A stretch of 36,344 bases of DNA from Peterkaempfera griseoplana (GTDB lineage: Bacteria > Actinomycetota > Actinomycetes > Streptomycetales > Streptomycetaceae), in assembly GCF_001418575.1 (NCBI RefSeq), contig NZ_LIQR01000212.1, positions 1 to 36,344 of the forward strand, read 5' to 3'. Under the pieces are notes generated by a model that had not been told where the DNA came from, did no database searches, and was given only the letters and a program-made list of their open reading frames with translations. The position numbers and the translations under genes are program-made. Shown here one piece after another: positions 23,386-32,095 of this stretch; the stretch's first letter is position 1; every line of letters begins with the position of its first letter.

Positions 23386-23952
23386 ATGCAGAAGCGGATG
23401 GGGCCGCGCAGCAGTGACGTCCTGATCGACGAGCTCTTCGAGACGACCGTCTGCCTGCGCACCTACGTCGACGCCCGGCTGCGCGGGCACGGCATGTCGG
23501 TGTCCCGGCTGCGGGCCCTGCGGACGCTGGCCACCGCTCCCGACCCGATGCGGATGCGCGACCTGAGCGATGTGCTGGGGCTCGCGGCGCGGACCGTCAC
23601 CACCATGGTCGACGCGCTGGAGCGGGAGGGCCTGGTGGAGCGGCTGCCGCACCCCACCGACCGCCGGGCCTATCTGCTGACCCTCACCCCGCTCGGACGC
23701 ACCCGCCACCGGGAGGCGGAGGAAATCGACCGGGACGCGCTGGCCACCGCCACCGGAGGTCTCACCGGACCGGACCGCGAACGCCTGCGGGAGCTGCTGG
23801 GCGTGCTGCGCACCACGACGGCTGCAGCCCGCCAGGAGCAGTCCGCCGCAGAGCAGTCCGCCGCCGTGCCGGGTGAAACCGTGCAGGCTGGAGCCGAGCA
23901 GGATCGTCAGAACCAGGATCGTCAGCACCAGGCAGAGAGAGGCGACCGATGA
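23386..23952 (+). CDS. MarR-family transcriptional regulator
   Basis: This 188-residue winged-helix repressor shows the MarR core: VSRLRALRTLATAPDPMRMR, the recognition region LSDVLGLAARTVTTMVDALE and the wing EREGLVERLPHPTDRRAYLL. The C-terminal ~40 residues are Gln/Ala/Glu-rich and low in complexity. ATG 23386 was chosen because AAGGGAG precedes it; the frame is open upstream to 23290. It is divergent from the DHA2 transporter and overlaps the downstream aldO-like gene by 4 bp (ATGA), so it probably controls both itself and the oxidase, as well as the pump. Confidence 0.9.
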   Translation: MQKRMGPRSSDVLIDELFETTVCLRTYVDARLRGHGMSVSRLRALRTLATAPDPMRMRDLSDVLGLAARTVTTMVDALEREGLVERLPHPTDRRAYLLTLTPLGRTRHREAEEIDRDALATATGGLTGPDRERLRELLGVLRTTTAAARQEQSAAEQSAAVPGETVQAGAEQDRQNQDRQHQAERGDR

Positions 23953-25202
23953 GGAACTGGGCGGGCAACATCGCCTTCGGCGCGGAGCGGCTCAGCCGGC
24001 CGGGCTCCGTCGAGGAACTGCAGGAGCTGGTCGCCGGCAGCAGTTCGGTGCGGGCCCTGGGCACCGGCCACTCGTTCAACGCGATCGCCGACACCAAGGG
24101 CACCCTGGTCTCGGTCGCCGGGCTGCCGCACATCGTGGACGTCGACCAGGCGGCGGGCGCGGTCACCGTGAGCGGCGGCCTGCGGTTCGGCGAGTTCACC
24201 GGCGCCCTGCACGGTGAGGGCCTCGCCCTGCACAACCTGGGCTCGCTGCCGCACATCTCGGTGGCCGGAGCCTGCGCCACGGGCACCCACGGCTCCGGTG
24301 TCGGCAACGGCTCGCTGTCCTCCGCGGTCCGCGCCCTGGAGTGGGTGGCCGCCGACGGCGAGCTGGTGTCGCTCCACCGGGGCGACCCCGGCTTCGCCGG
24401 TGCGGTGGTCTCACTGGGCGCCCTGGGGGTGGTGACCCGGATGACGCTGGACGCGGTGCCCGCGTACGACGTCCAGCAGTGGGTCTACGAGGGACTGCCG
24501 GTGGCGCGGCTGCGGGAGCGCTTCGACGAGGTGGTGTCGGCCGCGTACAGCGTCAGCCTCTTCACCGACTGGCGCAGCGACCGCATCGCCCAGGTCTGGC
24601 TGAAGCAGGCCGTCGGCGCCGACGGGCCGCAGCCCTCGCCGGAGCAGTGGCTGGGCGCGGTGCGCGCGGACGGGCCCCGGCACCCGGTGCCCGGGATGCC
24701 GGCGGTGCACTGCACCGAGCAGGCGGGCGTCCCCGGGCCCTGGTACACCCGGCTGCCGCACTTCCGGCTGGAGTTCACGCCCAGCAACGGCGACGAGCTG
24801 CAGAGCGAGTACTTCGTCGACCGGGCCGACGCGGTGGCGGCCTTCGACGCCCTGGACCGGGTGCGGGACCGCTTCTCGCCGGTCCTCCAGATCAGCGAGA
24901 TCCGCACCGTCGCCGCCGACGAGCTGTGGCTGAGCCCCGCCCAGGGCCGCGAGACGGTGGCCTTCCACTTCACCTGGGCCCCCGACGAGGCGGCGGTGGC
25001 GGTGGCCCTGGGCGCGGTGGAGGAGGCGCTGGCACCGTTCGGCGCCCGTCCGCACTGGGGCAAGGTCTTCACCATGGAGGCGGAGGCGGTGCGGGGACTC
25101 TACGACCGGTACGGGGACTTCGAGCGCCTGGTGGCCGAACGGGACCCCGAGGGGAAGTTCGGCAACGACTGGCTGCGCAGCCGGCTGCGGCCCGCCGGCT
25201 GA
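23949..25202 (+). CDS. aldO: FAD-dependent alditol oxidase
   Basis: This 417-residue protein closely resembles the Streptomyces coelicolor alditol oxidase AldO (about 418 residues), which oxidises xylitol, sorbitol and similar polyols to aldoses with release of H2O2. FAD-linking His is present in ALGTGHSFN (H41). Other shared blocks are NLGSLPHISVAGACATGTHG, SVSLFTDWR, HPVPGMPAVHCTEQ, EFTPSNGDELQSEYF, EIRTVAADELWLSPA (Glu and Arg of the active site) and RPHWGKVF (active-site Lys). It is translationally coupled to the upstream marR gene through an ATGA overlap. No signal peptide is evident. Polyol-specific transport genes are absent, so the in vivo substrate is unresolved; a neighbouring efflux pump is an unusual companion. 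Confidence 0.88.
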   Translation: MRNWAGNIAFGAERLSRPGSVEELQELVAGSSSVRALGTGHSFNAIADTKGTLVSVAGLPHIVDVDQAAGAVTVSGGLRFGEFTGALHGEGLALHNLGSLPHISVAGACATGTHGSGVGNGSLSSAVRALEWVAADGELVSLHRGDPGFAGAVVSLGALGVVTRMTLDAVPAYDVQQWVYEGLPVARLRERFDEVVSAAYSVSLFTDWRSDRIAQVWLKQAVGADGPQPSPEQWLGAVRADGPRHPVPGMPAVHCTEQAGVPGPWYTRLPHFRLEFTPSNGDELQSEYFVDRADAVAAFDALDRVRDRFSPVLQISEIRTVAADELWLSPAQGRETVAFHFTWAPDEAAVAVALGAVEEALAPFGARPHWGKVFTMEAEAVRGLYDRYGDFERLVAERDPEGKFGNDWLRSRLRPAG

Positions 25203-25211
25203 CGGGGCGTC

Positions 25212-25946
25212 CTACAGCCCGCCGGCGATCCGCAGCACCGCCCCGGTGGTGAAGGAGGCGTCGTCGGAGAGCAGCCAGGAGACCGCCCCGGCGATCTCCT
25301 GCGGCTGTCCGGCGCGCCCCAGCGGGATGGCCGCGGCGACCTTCGCGGGCCGCTGCGGGTCCTGGTGGAAGTCGGTCCAGATGGTGCCGGGGGCGACGCA
25401 GTTGACCCGGATGCCGTCCGCCGCGACCTCCTTGGCCAGGCCCACGGTCATGGCGTCCACCGCCGCCTTGCCCGCGGCGTAGTGGACGTACTCCCCGGGG
25501 CTGCCCAGGGTGGCCGCGGCCGAGGAGATGTTGACGACGGCGCCGCCGCCGGTCCTCGTCATGTCGCGGACGGCGCGCCGGGCGCACAGCAGATAGCCGG
25601 TGACATTGACGTCCAGGGAGCGCCGGATGCCCGCCGGGTCCAGGTCCGCCAGCCGGCCGTTGGGGCCGCCGACCCCGGCGTTGTTGACCAGCCCGGTGAC
25701 GGTGCCGAGGGCCTCGGCGGCGGTCTCGAAGAGCCTGTCGACCCCGGCCTCGTCGGTGGTGTCCACCGGGATCGCCACGGCGTGCCGGCCCGCCTCCCGT
25801 ACGGCGGCCGCGACCGCCTCGGCGGCCTGTGCGTCGCTGCGGTAGCCGACGGCGACGTCATGGCCGTCGGCGGCCAGCCGTACGCAGATCGCCGCACCGA
25901 TTCCGCGGCTGCCGCCGGTGACGACGGTGACGGGCTGTCGGCCCAT
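25212..25946 (-). CDS. Short-chain dehydrogenase/reductase (SDR)
   Basis: This 244-residue classical SDR has the cofactor motif TGGSRGIG at about residues 10-17, NNAG in the VNNAGVGGPNG segment, a catalytic Ser in NISSAAAT, and the YxxxK pair as YAAGK. YRSDAQAA after the second strand (Arg) suggests an NADP preference. The family usually reduces ketones or oxidises alcohols, for example 3-oxoacyl-ACP-type substrates. ATG 25946 follows AGGAGG at ideal spacing, which rules out the longer upstream frame. It is convergent with aldO (9-bp gap) and 44 bp downstream of nadR on the same strand, so it could receive read-through from the pnuC-nadR unit. Confidence 0.88.
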   Translation of the reverse strand: MGRQPVTVVTGGSRGIGAAICVRLAADGHDVAVGYRSDAQAAEAVAAAVREAGRHAVAIPVDTTDEAGVDRLFETAAEALGTVTGLVNNAGVGGPNGRLADLDPAGIRRSLDVNVTGYLLCARRAVRDMTRTGGGAVVNISSAAATLGSPGEYVHYAAGKAAVDAMTVGLAKEVAADGIRVNCVAPGTIWTDFHQDPQRPAKVAAAIPLGRAGQPQEIAGAVSWLLSDDASFTTGAVLRIAGGL

Positions 25947-25990
25947 GGATCCTCCTGGTCGGTGATGATCGCGGCTGCTGGCGGTGCCCA

Positions 25991-27112
25991 TCATCCCAGG
26001 GGGTCGGCGAGCCGCCAGCCGTGGGCCAGCAGTGCGTCGACCGCGTCCAGTGCCCGCCGCAGCCGCCGGCGGCGGTCGCCGCGCAGCTCCAGCCAGGGGA
26101 CCGGGGCCGCGCCGAGGACCTCCCGGAAGCGGCCGGTCATCCAGGGCCGCAGATGCTCGCCGTCCCGCAGCCCGTCGTCGTGGAACGGCACGTCCGCGTC
26201 GCTGGTGAGCAGATAGAGGGCCCGGGGCGGCACGGCCGCGGCCAGCGCGTGCACGGCCGGGGTGGTGCGTCCGCGGTAGCGCTCCTGCCAGACGGTGGTG
26301 GCCAGCGCGTCGGTGTCGCAGACCAGGACCGGGCCGCCGGACCGGGCGGCGCTCTCCTCGTCGGCGCTCTGGCGGCGGACGACGTCCTCGAAGTCGGCGT
26401 CGTCCCAGTCGAGGTCGAAGACGCTCGGCTCGGGTGCACCGGCGCGGGCCGCCCGGGCGCGGGCCAGCGCCAGCTTGGCCACGGTCAGTTCCCGGCCGTA
26501 CTCGGGCACCCAGCGGGTGAGGGCGTGCGGGCCGCCGCGGGCACGCAGCGCCTCGGCGAGGTCGCGGGAGAGGGTGGTGGTGCCGGTGGACTCGGCCCCC
26601 AGCACCACCACCCGGCGGGTGAACCAGGCACGGGCGGCCGGCTCCAGGGCGTCCCAGTGGGCGACGGGGTCCTCGCGCACCTTGGTGCCGGAGACGGCGA
26701 AGGTGTCCCGGCCGCTGTCCAGCCGTACGTCGGCGGCCCCGAAGCGGCGGGCCAGTTCGGCGCCGTACGGCTCGGAGGTGAAGACCGCGTCCACCGGTGC
26801 CTCCCGGTGGGGGCCGGCGGCCACGCCCTGGCGCATCAGGGCGACATGGCCGTCCCAGGCGGTGTCGCTGGCGTAGTCCACGGCGAGGTTGTCGCGGACC
26901 CCCACCACCGCGACACCGGGCCGGTCGCCGTGGGCCTCGCGCAGCCAGGCGACCCGGTCGGCCAGCGGTATCGACTCCACGTCCGCGGCCATGGCGACCA
27001 CGGTGACCCGGCGGCAGCTGTCGGCTGCGGTGCGGATCAGGAAGTGGTGCCCGGCGTGCGGGGGGTAGAACTTGCCGATCACCAGGCCGTGCTCGAAGAC
27101 CGCGCGGCTCAT
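25991..27112 (-). CDS. nadR: Bifunctional NMN adenylyltransferase / nicotinamide riboside kinase, NadR-like
   Basis: This 373-residue protein has two catalytic halves. Residues 1 to about 160 are a nucleotidyltransferase with GKFYPPHAGH (HxGH at 19-22) and SGTKVR at 141-146, which would convert NMN plus ATP to NAD. Residues about 165-373 form a P-loop kinase (VVLGAESTGTTTLS at 169-182) like the nicotinamide riboside kinase of NadR, followed by VPEYGRE, a DTDALAT segment and a DVPFHDDGLRD lid-like stretch. The N-terminal repressor domain of enterobacterial NadR is lacking. The P-loop reads G-x4-G-T-T instead of G-x4-G-K-S/T. It overlaps pnuC by 4 bp (ATGA), a coupled uptake-and-salvage pair. 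A longer frame running upstream to 29335 is only a shadow of other genes. Confidence 0.88.
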   Translation of the reverse strand: MSRAVFEHGLVIGKFYPPHAGHHFLIRTAADSCRRVTVVAMAADVESIPLADRVAWLREAHGDRPGVAVVGVRDNLAVDYASDTAWDGHVALMRQGVAAGPHREAPVDAVFTSEPYGAELARRFGAADVRLDSGRDTFAVSGTKVREDPVAHWDALEPAARAWFTRRVVVLGAESTGTTTLSRDLAEALRARGGPHALTRWVPEYGRELTVAKLALARARAARAGAPEPSVFDLDWDDADFEDVVRRQSADEESAARSGGPVLVCDTDALATTVWQERYRGRTTPAVHALAAAVPPRALYLLTSDADVPFHDDGLRDGEHLRPWMTGRFREVLGAAPVPWLELRGDRRRRLRRALDAVDALLAHGWRLADPLG

Positions 27113-27765
27113 GCGGTCACCGCCGCGGCGGCGGGGGAGGCGTTCAGCTGCTGCTGCCAGCTCCGCAGCCCGACCAGGCAGAGCGCCAGGAAGACCACAT
27201 AGACGGCCGCGGTCAGATAGAGCGACTTGGCGGTGTAGAGCGGGATGTAGACCAGGTCGGCGGCGATCCAGAGGTACCAGTTCTGCAGCGCCTTGACGTT
27301 GAGCAGCCACTGCGCGGCCAGTGAGAGCGCGGTGGTGAGGGCGTCCCAGAACGGCGCCACGTCGTGGGCGCGGGTGAGCACCACGGTGAGCACCCAGGTG
27401 GCCGGGACCGTCAGCAGCAGCACCAGGGCGAGGACCGGGGGCGTGGCGCTGCCCATCGGGCGGCGGGTGCGGCGCTCGCCGCCGTGCAGCCAGGTCCACC
27501 ATCCGGCGGCGGCCAGCAGCAGGTAGACCACTTGGAGCAGGGCGTCCGCGTACAGCCGGGCGCTCCAGAAGAGCACCAGGAAGAAGACGTTGTTGGCGAT
27601 GCCCACGGGGAAGTTCGCGGTCCGGGCCCGGACGGTGAGCCAGACGCAGGCGGCTCCGGTGGCGAAGCCCAGCAGTTCGGCCCAGGTCACCGCGTCGGCC
27701 CCGAGGTGGAAGAGCACGTGGTTCAGTGGCGCGACCAGGTCGGCCAGGGCGTCGCTGACGGCCAT
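27109..27765 (-). CDS. pnuC: Nicotinamide riboside transporter PnuC
   Basis: This 218-residue membrane protein with about seven hydrophobic helices is typical of PnuC facilitators, which carry nicotinamide riboside across the membrane down a gradient maintained by its phosphorylation inside. The family hallmarks WxxW and NWYLWI are seen ([32 protein letters not shown]). The [12 protein letters not shown] helix is also characteristic. ATG 27765 follows GGAGGGG. Its stop overlaps the nadR start (ATGA), so transport and phosphorylation are coupled. A promoter and dyad lie just upstream at 27781-27826. Confidence 0.9.
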   Translation of the reverse strand: MAVSDALADLVAPLNHVLFHLGADAVTWAELLGFATGAACVWLTVRARTANFPVGIANNVFFLVLFWSARLYADALLQVVYLLLAAAGWWTWLHGGERRTRRPMGSATPPVLALVLLLTVPATWVLTVVLTRAHDVAPFWDALTTALSLAAQWLLNVKALQNWYLWIAADLVYIPLYTAKSLYLTAAVYVVFLALCLVGLRSWQQQLNASPAAAAVTA

Positions 27766-27780
27766 GGGGTCCCCTCCGAT

Positions 27781-27826
27781 CAGTAAATGTCAGAGTGACG
27801 ATAACTGGAGAGGGTGCCCCTGCCAA
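27781..27826 (-). promoter_or_regulatory. pnuC promoter with overlapping dyad operator
   Basis: On the minus strand a -35 TTGGCA (27821-27826) and a -10 TATCGT (27798-27803) are separated by 17 bp. A 27-nt imperfect dyad (27781-27807: outer arms CAGT/ACTG, inner arms GTCA/TGAC around GAG) covers the -10 and start region, the position of a repressor site. A local NAD-responsive regulator gene is not present in the window. Confidence 0.55.
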
Positions 27827-27886
27827 GGGCTTTGGATACCGGAATACACCGGGCGGGGGCCCTTGCGGCGACCTAGGGTGGCGTTC

Positions 27887-29287
<1,401 letters not shown>

Positions 29288-29360
29288 GGCGGCCGCTGCC
29301 CTGCCGGGAGGTGCCCGGGTCGGCGCGCCGGTCACGGCGCACCGGCCCTGTGGCGCCGGT

Positions 29361-29996
29361 TCAGTAGGCCACCCCCACCGCCTGGCGGACCGTCGCCGGG
29401 TCGTCCAGCGCCGCCAGCATCAGATGGGCGACGTCGGCGCGCGCGATGGAGCGCCCGTGCCGCACATTGGCGCCCAGGGCGGTGCGGTAGCGGCCGGTGC
29501 CGGGCCGGTCGGTGAGCCTGGGCGGGCGTACCACCGTCCAGTCGGCGTCGGAGCGGGCGAGTTCCGCCTCCATGGCGGCCAGGTCCGCGTACACCTCGCG
29601 CAGCAGCCTGCGCAGCAGCGGACTCGCAACCGCCCGGTAGAGCAGCGACTCGCCCTCGGGCATCGGGCCGACCGGTGCGGCGCTGACCACCACGATCCGG
29701 CGCCCGCCGGTCTCCGCCAGCGCCTGCAGGGCGGACCGGGTGCCGCGCGAGGAGATGCCGGCCGCCTTGCGGCCCCGCGGCCCCAGCCCGGAGAGCACGG
29801 CGTCCCGCCCCGCCACCGCAGGCCGCAGCGCGAGCGAGTCGGTGACGTCGGCCGTCACCACCTCGAGCGCCGGGTGGCTGAGCAGGAAGCGATCCGGGTC
29901 CCTCACGACCGCTGTGACCTGGTGTCCGGCGTCCAGCGCCTGGCGGACGACCTGGCGGCCGACTCCGCCGGTGGCGCCGAGGACCGTGAGCTTCAT
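29361..29996 (-). CDS. NmrA-like NAD(P)-binding reductase (atypical SDR)
   Basis: This 211-residue Rossmann protein has GATGGVGRQVV at residues 8-18, a VVRDPDR segment after the second strand (Arg favouring NADP), and the WTVVRPPRLTD stretch typical of NAD(P)H-binding atypical SDRs. No YxxxK catalytic pair is evident, so it may act as a sensor or flavin/quinone-type reductase. ATG 29996 follows GGAGG. It is divergent from a TetR regulator gene whose candidate operator lies in the shared 97-bp spacer; repression by that protein is the likely control. Confidence 0.85.
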   Translation of the reverse strand: MKLTVLGATGGVGRQVVRQALDAGHQVTAVVRDPDRFLLSHPALEVVTADVTDSLALRPAVAGRDAVLSGLGPRGRKAAGISSRGTRSALQALAETGGRRIVVVSAAPVGPMPEGESLLYRAVASPLLRRLLREVYADLAAMEAELARSDADWTVVRPPRLTDRPGTGRYRTALGANVRHGRSIARADVAHLMLAALDDPATVRQAVGVAY

Positions 29997-30012
29997 CTGC
30001 CGCCTCCGCAGG

Positions 30013-30032
30013 GTGGGTAAGTACTCACTCAC
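30013..30032. promoter_or_regulatory. 20-bp dyad in the nmrA-like/tetR spacer
   Basis: GTGGGTAAGTACTCACTCAC equals its own reverse complement at 16 of 20 positions, centred on AGTACT. Its size and position are typical of TetR operators. TAGGGT at 30036-30041 directly after it could be a -10 for the tetR gene. Confidence 0.6.
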
Positions 30033-30093
30033 CACTAGGGTGGTCCCCGGAGTACCCACGGTCAACCCCGGTACGGCGAGAGGCGGCACATCC

Positions 30094-30777
30094 ATGGCAG
30101 AGCAGCGGAGCACCCCGGCCCCGACCAGGGAGCGCATCCTGGACGCGGCCGACCGGCTGCTGCGCACCATCGGGCTGGCGCGCGCCACCACCAAGGAGAT
30201 CGCCCGCGCCGCCGGCTGCTCGGAGGCCGCCCTCTACAAGCACTTCCGCGGCAAGGAGGAGATCTTCGTCGCCGTCCTCCACGAGCGGCTGCCCGGGATC
30301 GGCCCGCTCCCGGCGGGGCCGCCGGAGGCGAGCGCCGACCACACCCTGGAGCAGTGCCTCACCGGCATCGCGCACCGCGCCGCCCTCTTCTACGAGGCCA
30401 CCATGCCGATCGGCGCCTCGCTCTTCGCCGAGCCCGGCCTCCTCCGGCGCCACCGCGAGGCGCTGCGGGAACTGGACGCCGGACCCCACAAGCCGCTGCT
30501 GGCGGTCGCCGACCACCTGCGGGCCGAGCAGCGCCGCGGTCGCGTCCGCGCCGACGCCGACTGCGACGCCGCGGCCGCCCTGCTGCTCGGGGCCTGCTTC
30601 CAGCGGGCCTTCCTGCTGCACTTCAACGGGGCGGACGACCTCCACTCCGGCGGGCCGGACGACGTCCACCCCGGCGGGGCGCACGGCACAGGGCCCGCAC
30701 TGCCGGAGGCGGAGGGCTTCGCCGCGGCGCTGGCCCGCACCGTGCTCGGCGGCATCGCCGCCGAGGCCGCCGGCTGA
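30094..30777 (+). CDS. TetR-family transcriptional regulator
   Basis: This 227-residue repressor has the TetR DNA-binding domain at about residues 10-58 (TRERILDAADRLLRTIGLAR, TTKEIARAAGCSEAALYKHFRGKEEIF). A variable ligand domain contains an Asp/His/Gly-rich insertion near the C-terminus (NGADDLHSGGPDDVHPGGAHG) that could bind metal or simply be disordered. ATG 30094 has GAGAGG upstream. It is divergent from the NmrA-like reductase gene and convergent with the CapA gene. The ligand is unknown. Confidence 0.92.
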   Translation: MAEQRSTPAPTRERILDAADRLLRTIGLARATTKEIARAAGCSEAALYKHFRGKEEIFVAVLHERLPGIGPLPAGPPEASADHTLEQCLTGIAHRAALFYEATMPIGASLFAEPGLLRRHREALRELDAGPHKPLLAVADHLRAEQRRGRVRADADCDAAAALLLGACFQRAFLLHFNGADDLHSGGPDDVHPGGAHGTGPALPEAEGFAAALARTVLGGIAAEAAG

Positions 30778-30810
30778 CCCGGGCATCCCCCCGTACCGCT
30801 CCACCGCCGG

Positions 30811-31791
30811 TCAGCTGTCGTGCCATTCCACCACCAGCCGCCCGTCGACCGGCGCCACGGCGGTGCCGAACTCGGAGCAGGCACGGGTGAAGCGGTCGTA
30901 CAGCCACTCCCACTCCTCACCGCGGGCGGCCTCGGTACGGCCGGGCTCCAGCCGCAGCGGCAGCGCCTCCACCCGCACCGGCACCACGGGCGAGCCGTCC
31001 AGCTCCACCACGAAGAGCATCCCCAGGTCGTTGCGGAGCGCCGGATGGACCGCGTAGTCGTCGATGAAGTCGCCCATGTCGTGCAGGATTCCGCGCGCCG
31101 CACCATGCAGGACGTGCGCGGAGTGGCCCGCGACCAGCGTGGCCCCCGCGTCCAGCAGGGCGCAGGCGGCCCGTCGCACATACCGGGGCGGCCGGACGGT
31201 CATGTTGGGTCCCCAGTGCGGGGTCACCAGCACGGCGTCGGCCTCGGCGGCGGCCTCCCGCACCAGCTCCTCCAGCCAGCCCGGCAGCCCTTCACCCAGC
31301 TCGGCCCAGGCCGTCCCGGGACGGCCCGGGGCGGCCGCGAAGTCCTCCGGGTGGTCGGCGAAGCCGATCACGGCCAGCCGCATCCCGGACGCCTCCAGCA
31401 CCCGGAACCGGCGTGCCGCGGTCAGGTCCGGGCCGGCGCCCACCGTGCGGATCCCGTTGGCGTCCAGCCGTGCCAGGGTGTCGGTCAGTGCGTCGTAGCC
31501 GTAGTCCAGCGCATGGTTGTTGGCCAGGGTGACGCAGTCCACCCGGAGTTCGGCCAGCACGTCGGCGGCGCAGGGCGGGGCCCGGAAGAAGAACCGCTTG
31601 CCCGGCTGCGGCCAGCGCTCGCCCCGGTCGGACACACAGCACTCCAGGTTGAGCACCCGCAGGTCCGCCCCCGCCACGGCCTCCCGCACCTCGGCACCGA
31701 ACAGCTCCCGGGCCCGGTCACCGGCGGCGAGGCAGCGTGCGACACCCCGCCCCAGCATGGTGTCCCCTGCCAGTGCCACGGTGACGGCCAT
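30811..31791 (-). CDS. CapA-family metallophosphoesterase-like protein
   Basis: This 326-residue protein matches the CapA/PgsA family associated with poly-gamma-glutamate synthesis and with calcineurin-like phosphoesterases. Motifs in order are LAGDTMLGRGV (metal-binding Asp), VLNLECCVSD, TLANNHALDYGYDA, TPHWGPNM and LVAGHSAHVLHG. Unlike membrane-anchored CapA there is no N-terminal transmembrane helix, so this is a cytosolic version, as is usual in actinobacteria. ATG 31791 has GAGGTGA upstream. No cap or pgs partner genes are adjacent, so polyglutamate production is not implied. Confidence 0.85.
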   Translation of the reverse strand: MAVTVALAGDTMLGRGVARCLAAGDRARELFGAEVREAVAGADLRVLNLECCVSDRGERWPQPGKRFFFRAPPCAADVLAELRVDCVTLANNHALDYGYDALTDTLARLDANGIRTVGAGPDLTAARRFRVLEASGMRLAVIGFADHPEDFAAAPGRPGTAWAELGEGLPGWLEELVREAAAEADAVLVTPHWGPNMTVRPPRYVRRAACALLDAGATLVAGHSAHVLHGAARGILHDMGDFIDDYAVHPALRNDLGMLFVVELDGSPVVPVRVEALPLRLEPGRTEAARGEEWEWLYDRFTRACSEFGTAVAPVDGRLVVEWHDS

Positions 31792-32095
31792 CGCCGGTCA
31801 CCTCGCCTCCCTGCCGCGAGTGGCCCCCGCTACCTACGAGGATGCGACCGGGACGGTCGGCGGTCACGGGTGGGACCGCGCCGAGTCCGCGGAGCGGGCG
31901 GCCGGGGGGCGCCGTCCTGGGTGCTCCCTGGTCGCGGCTCCGGCGGCGGCGCGCCTCGGCCGTAGCTGCCTGGACGTGCCGGTCCGTATCCGCCGGCCCG
32001 GGGCCCGGACCTGCTGACCGGCCCCGGCGCGCCCCTGGCAGGGCCGGTCAGCGTACGGTGCGCGGACGGTCAGCGGCCGCCGGGACAGTCGGCGC
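31792..32095. promoter_or_regulatory. Divergent spacer with 12-bp perfect inverted repeat upstream of the second DHA2 gene
   Basis: No gene is visible. GCTGACCGGCCC (32013-32024) and GGGCCGGTCAGC (32041-32052) form a perfect 12-bp inverted repeat with a 16-nt spacer. GGTCAGCG recurs at 32068-32075. The array lies 20-80 bp before the transporter start and could be operator sites for a regulator not encoded nearby, or a leader hairpin. Confidence 0.5.

Noticed and set aside
21394-23928. Minus-strand 844-codon frame overlapping the DHA2 transporter and marR
   Set aside because: It is a shifted shadow of the transporter gene; the 477-residue frame holds all membrane helices and motifs.
30811-31791. 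Reading the CapA gene as evidence for poly-gamma-glutamate capsule
   Set aside because: No capB/capC/pgs partners and no membrane anchor; cytosolic CapA-like proteins are common in actinobacteria without capsules.
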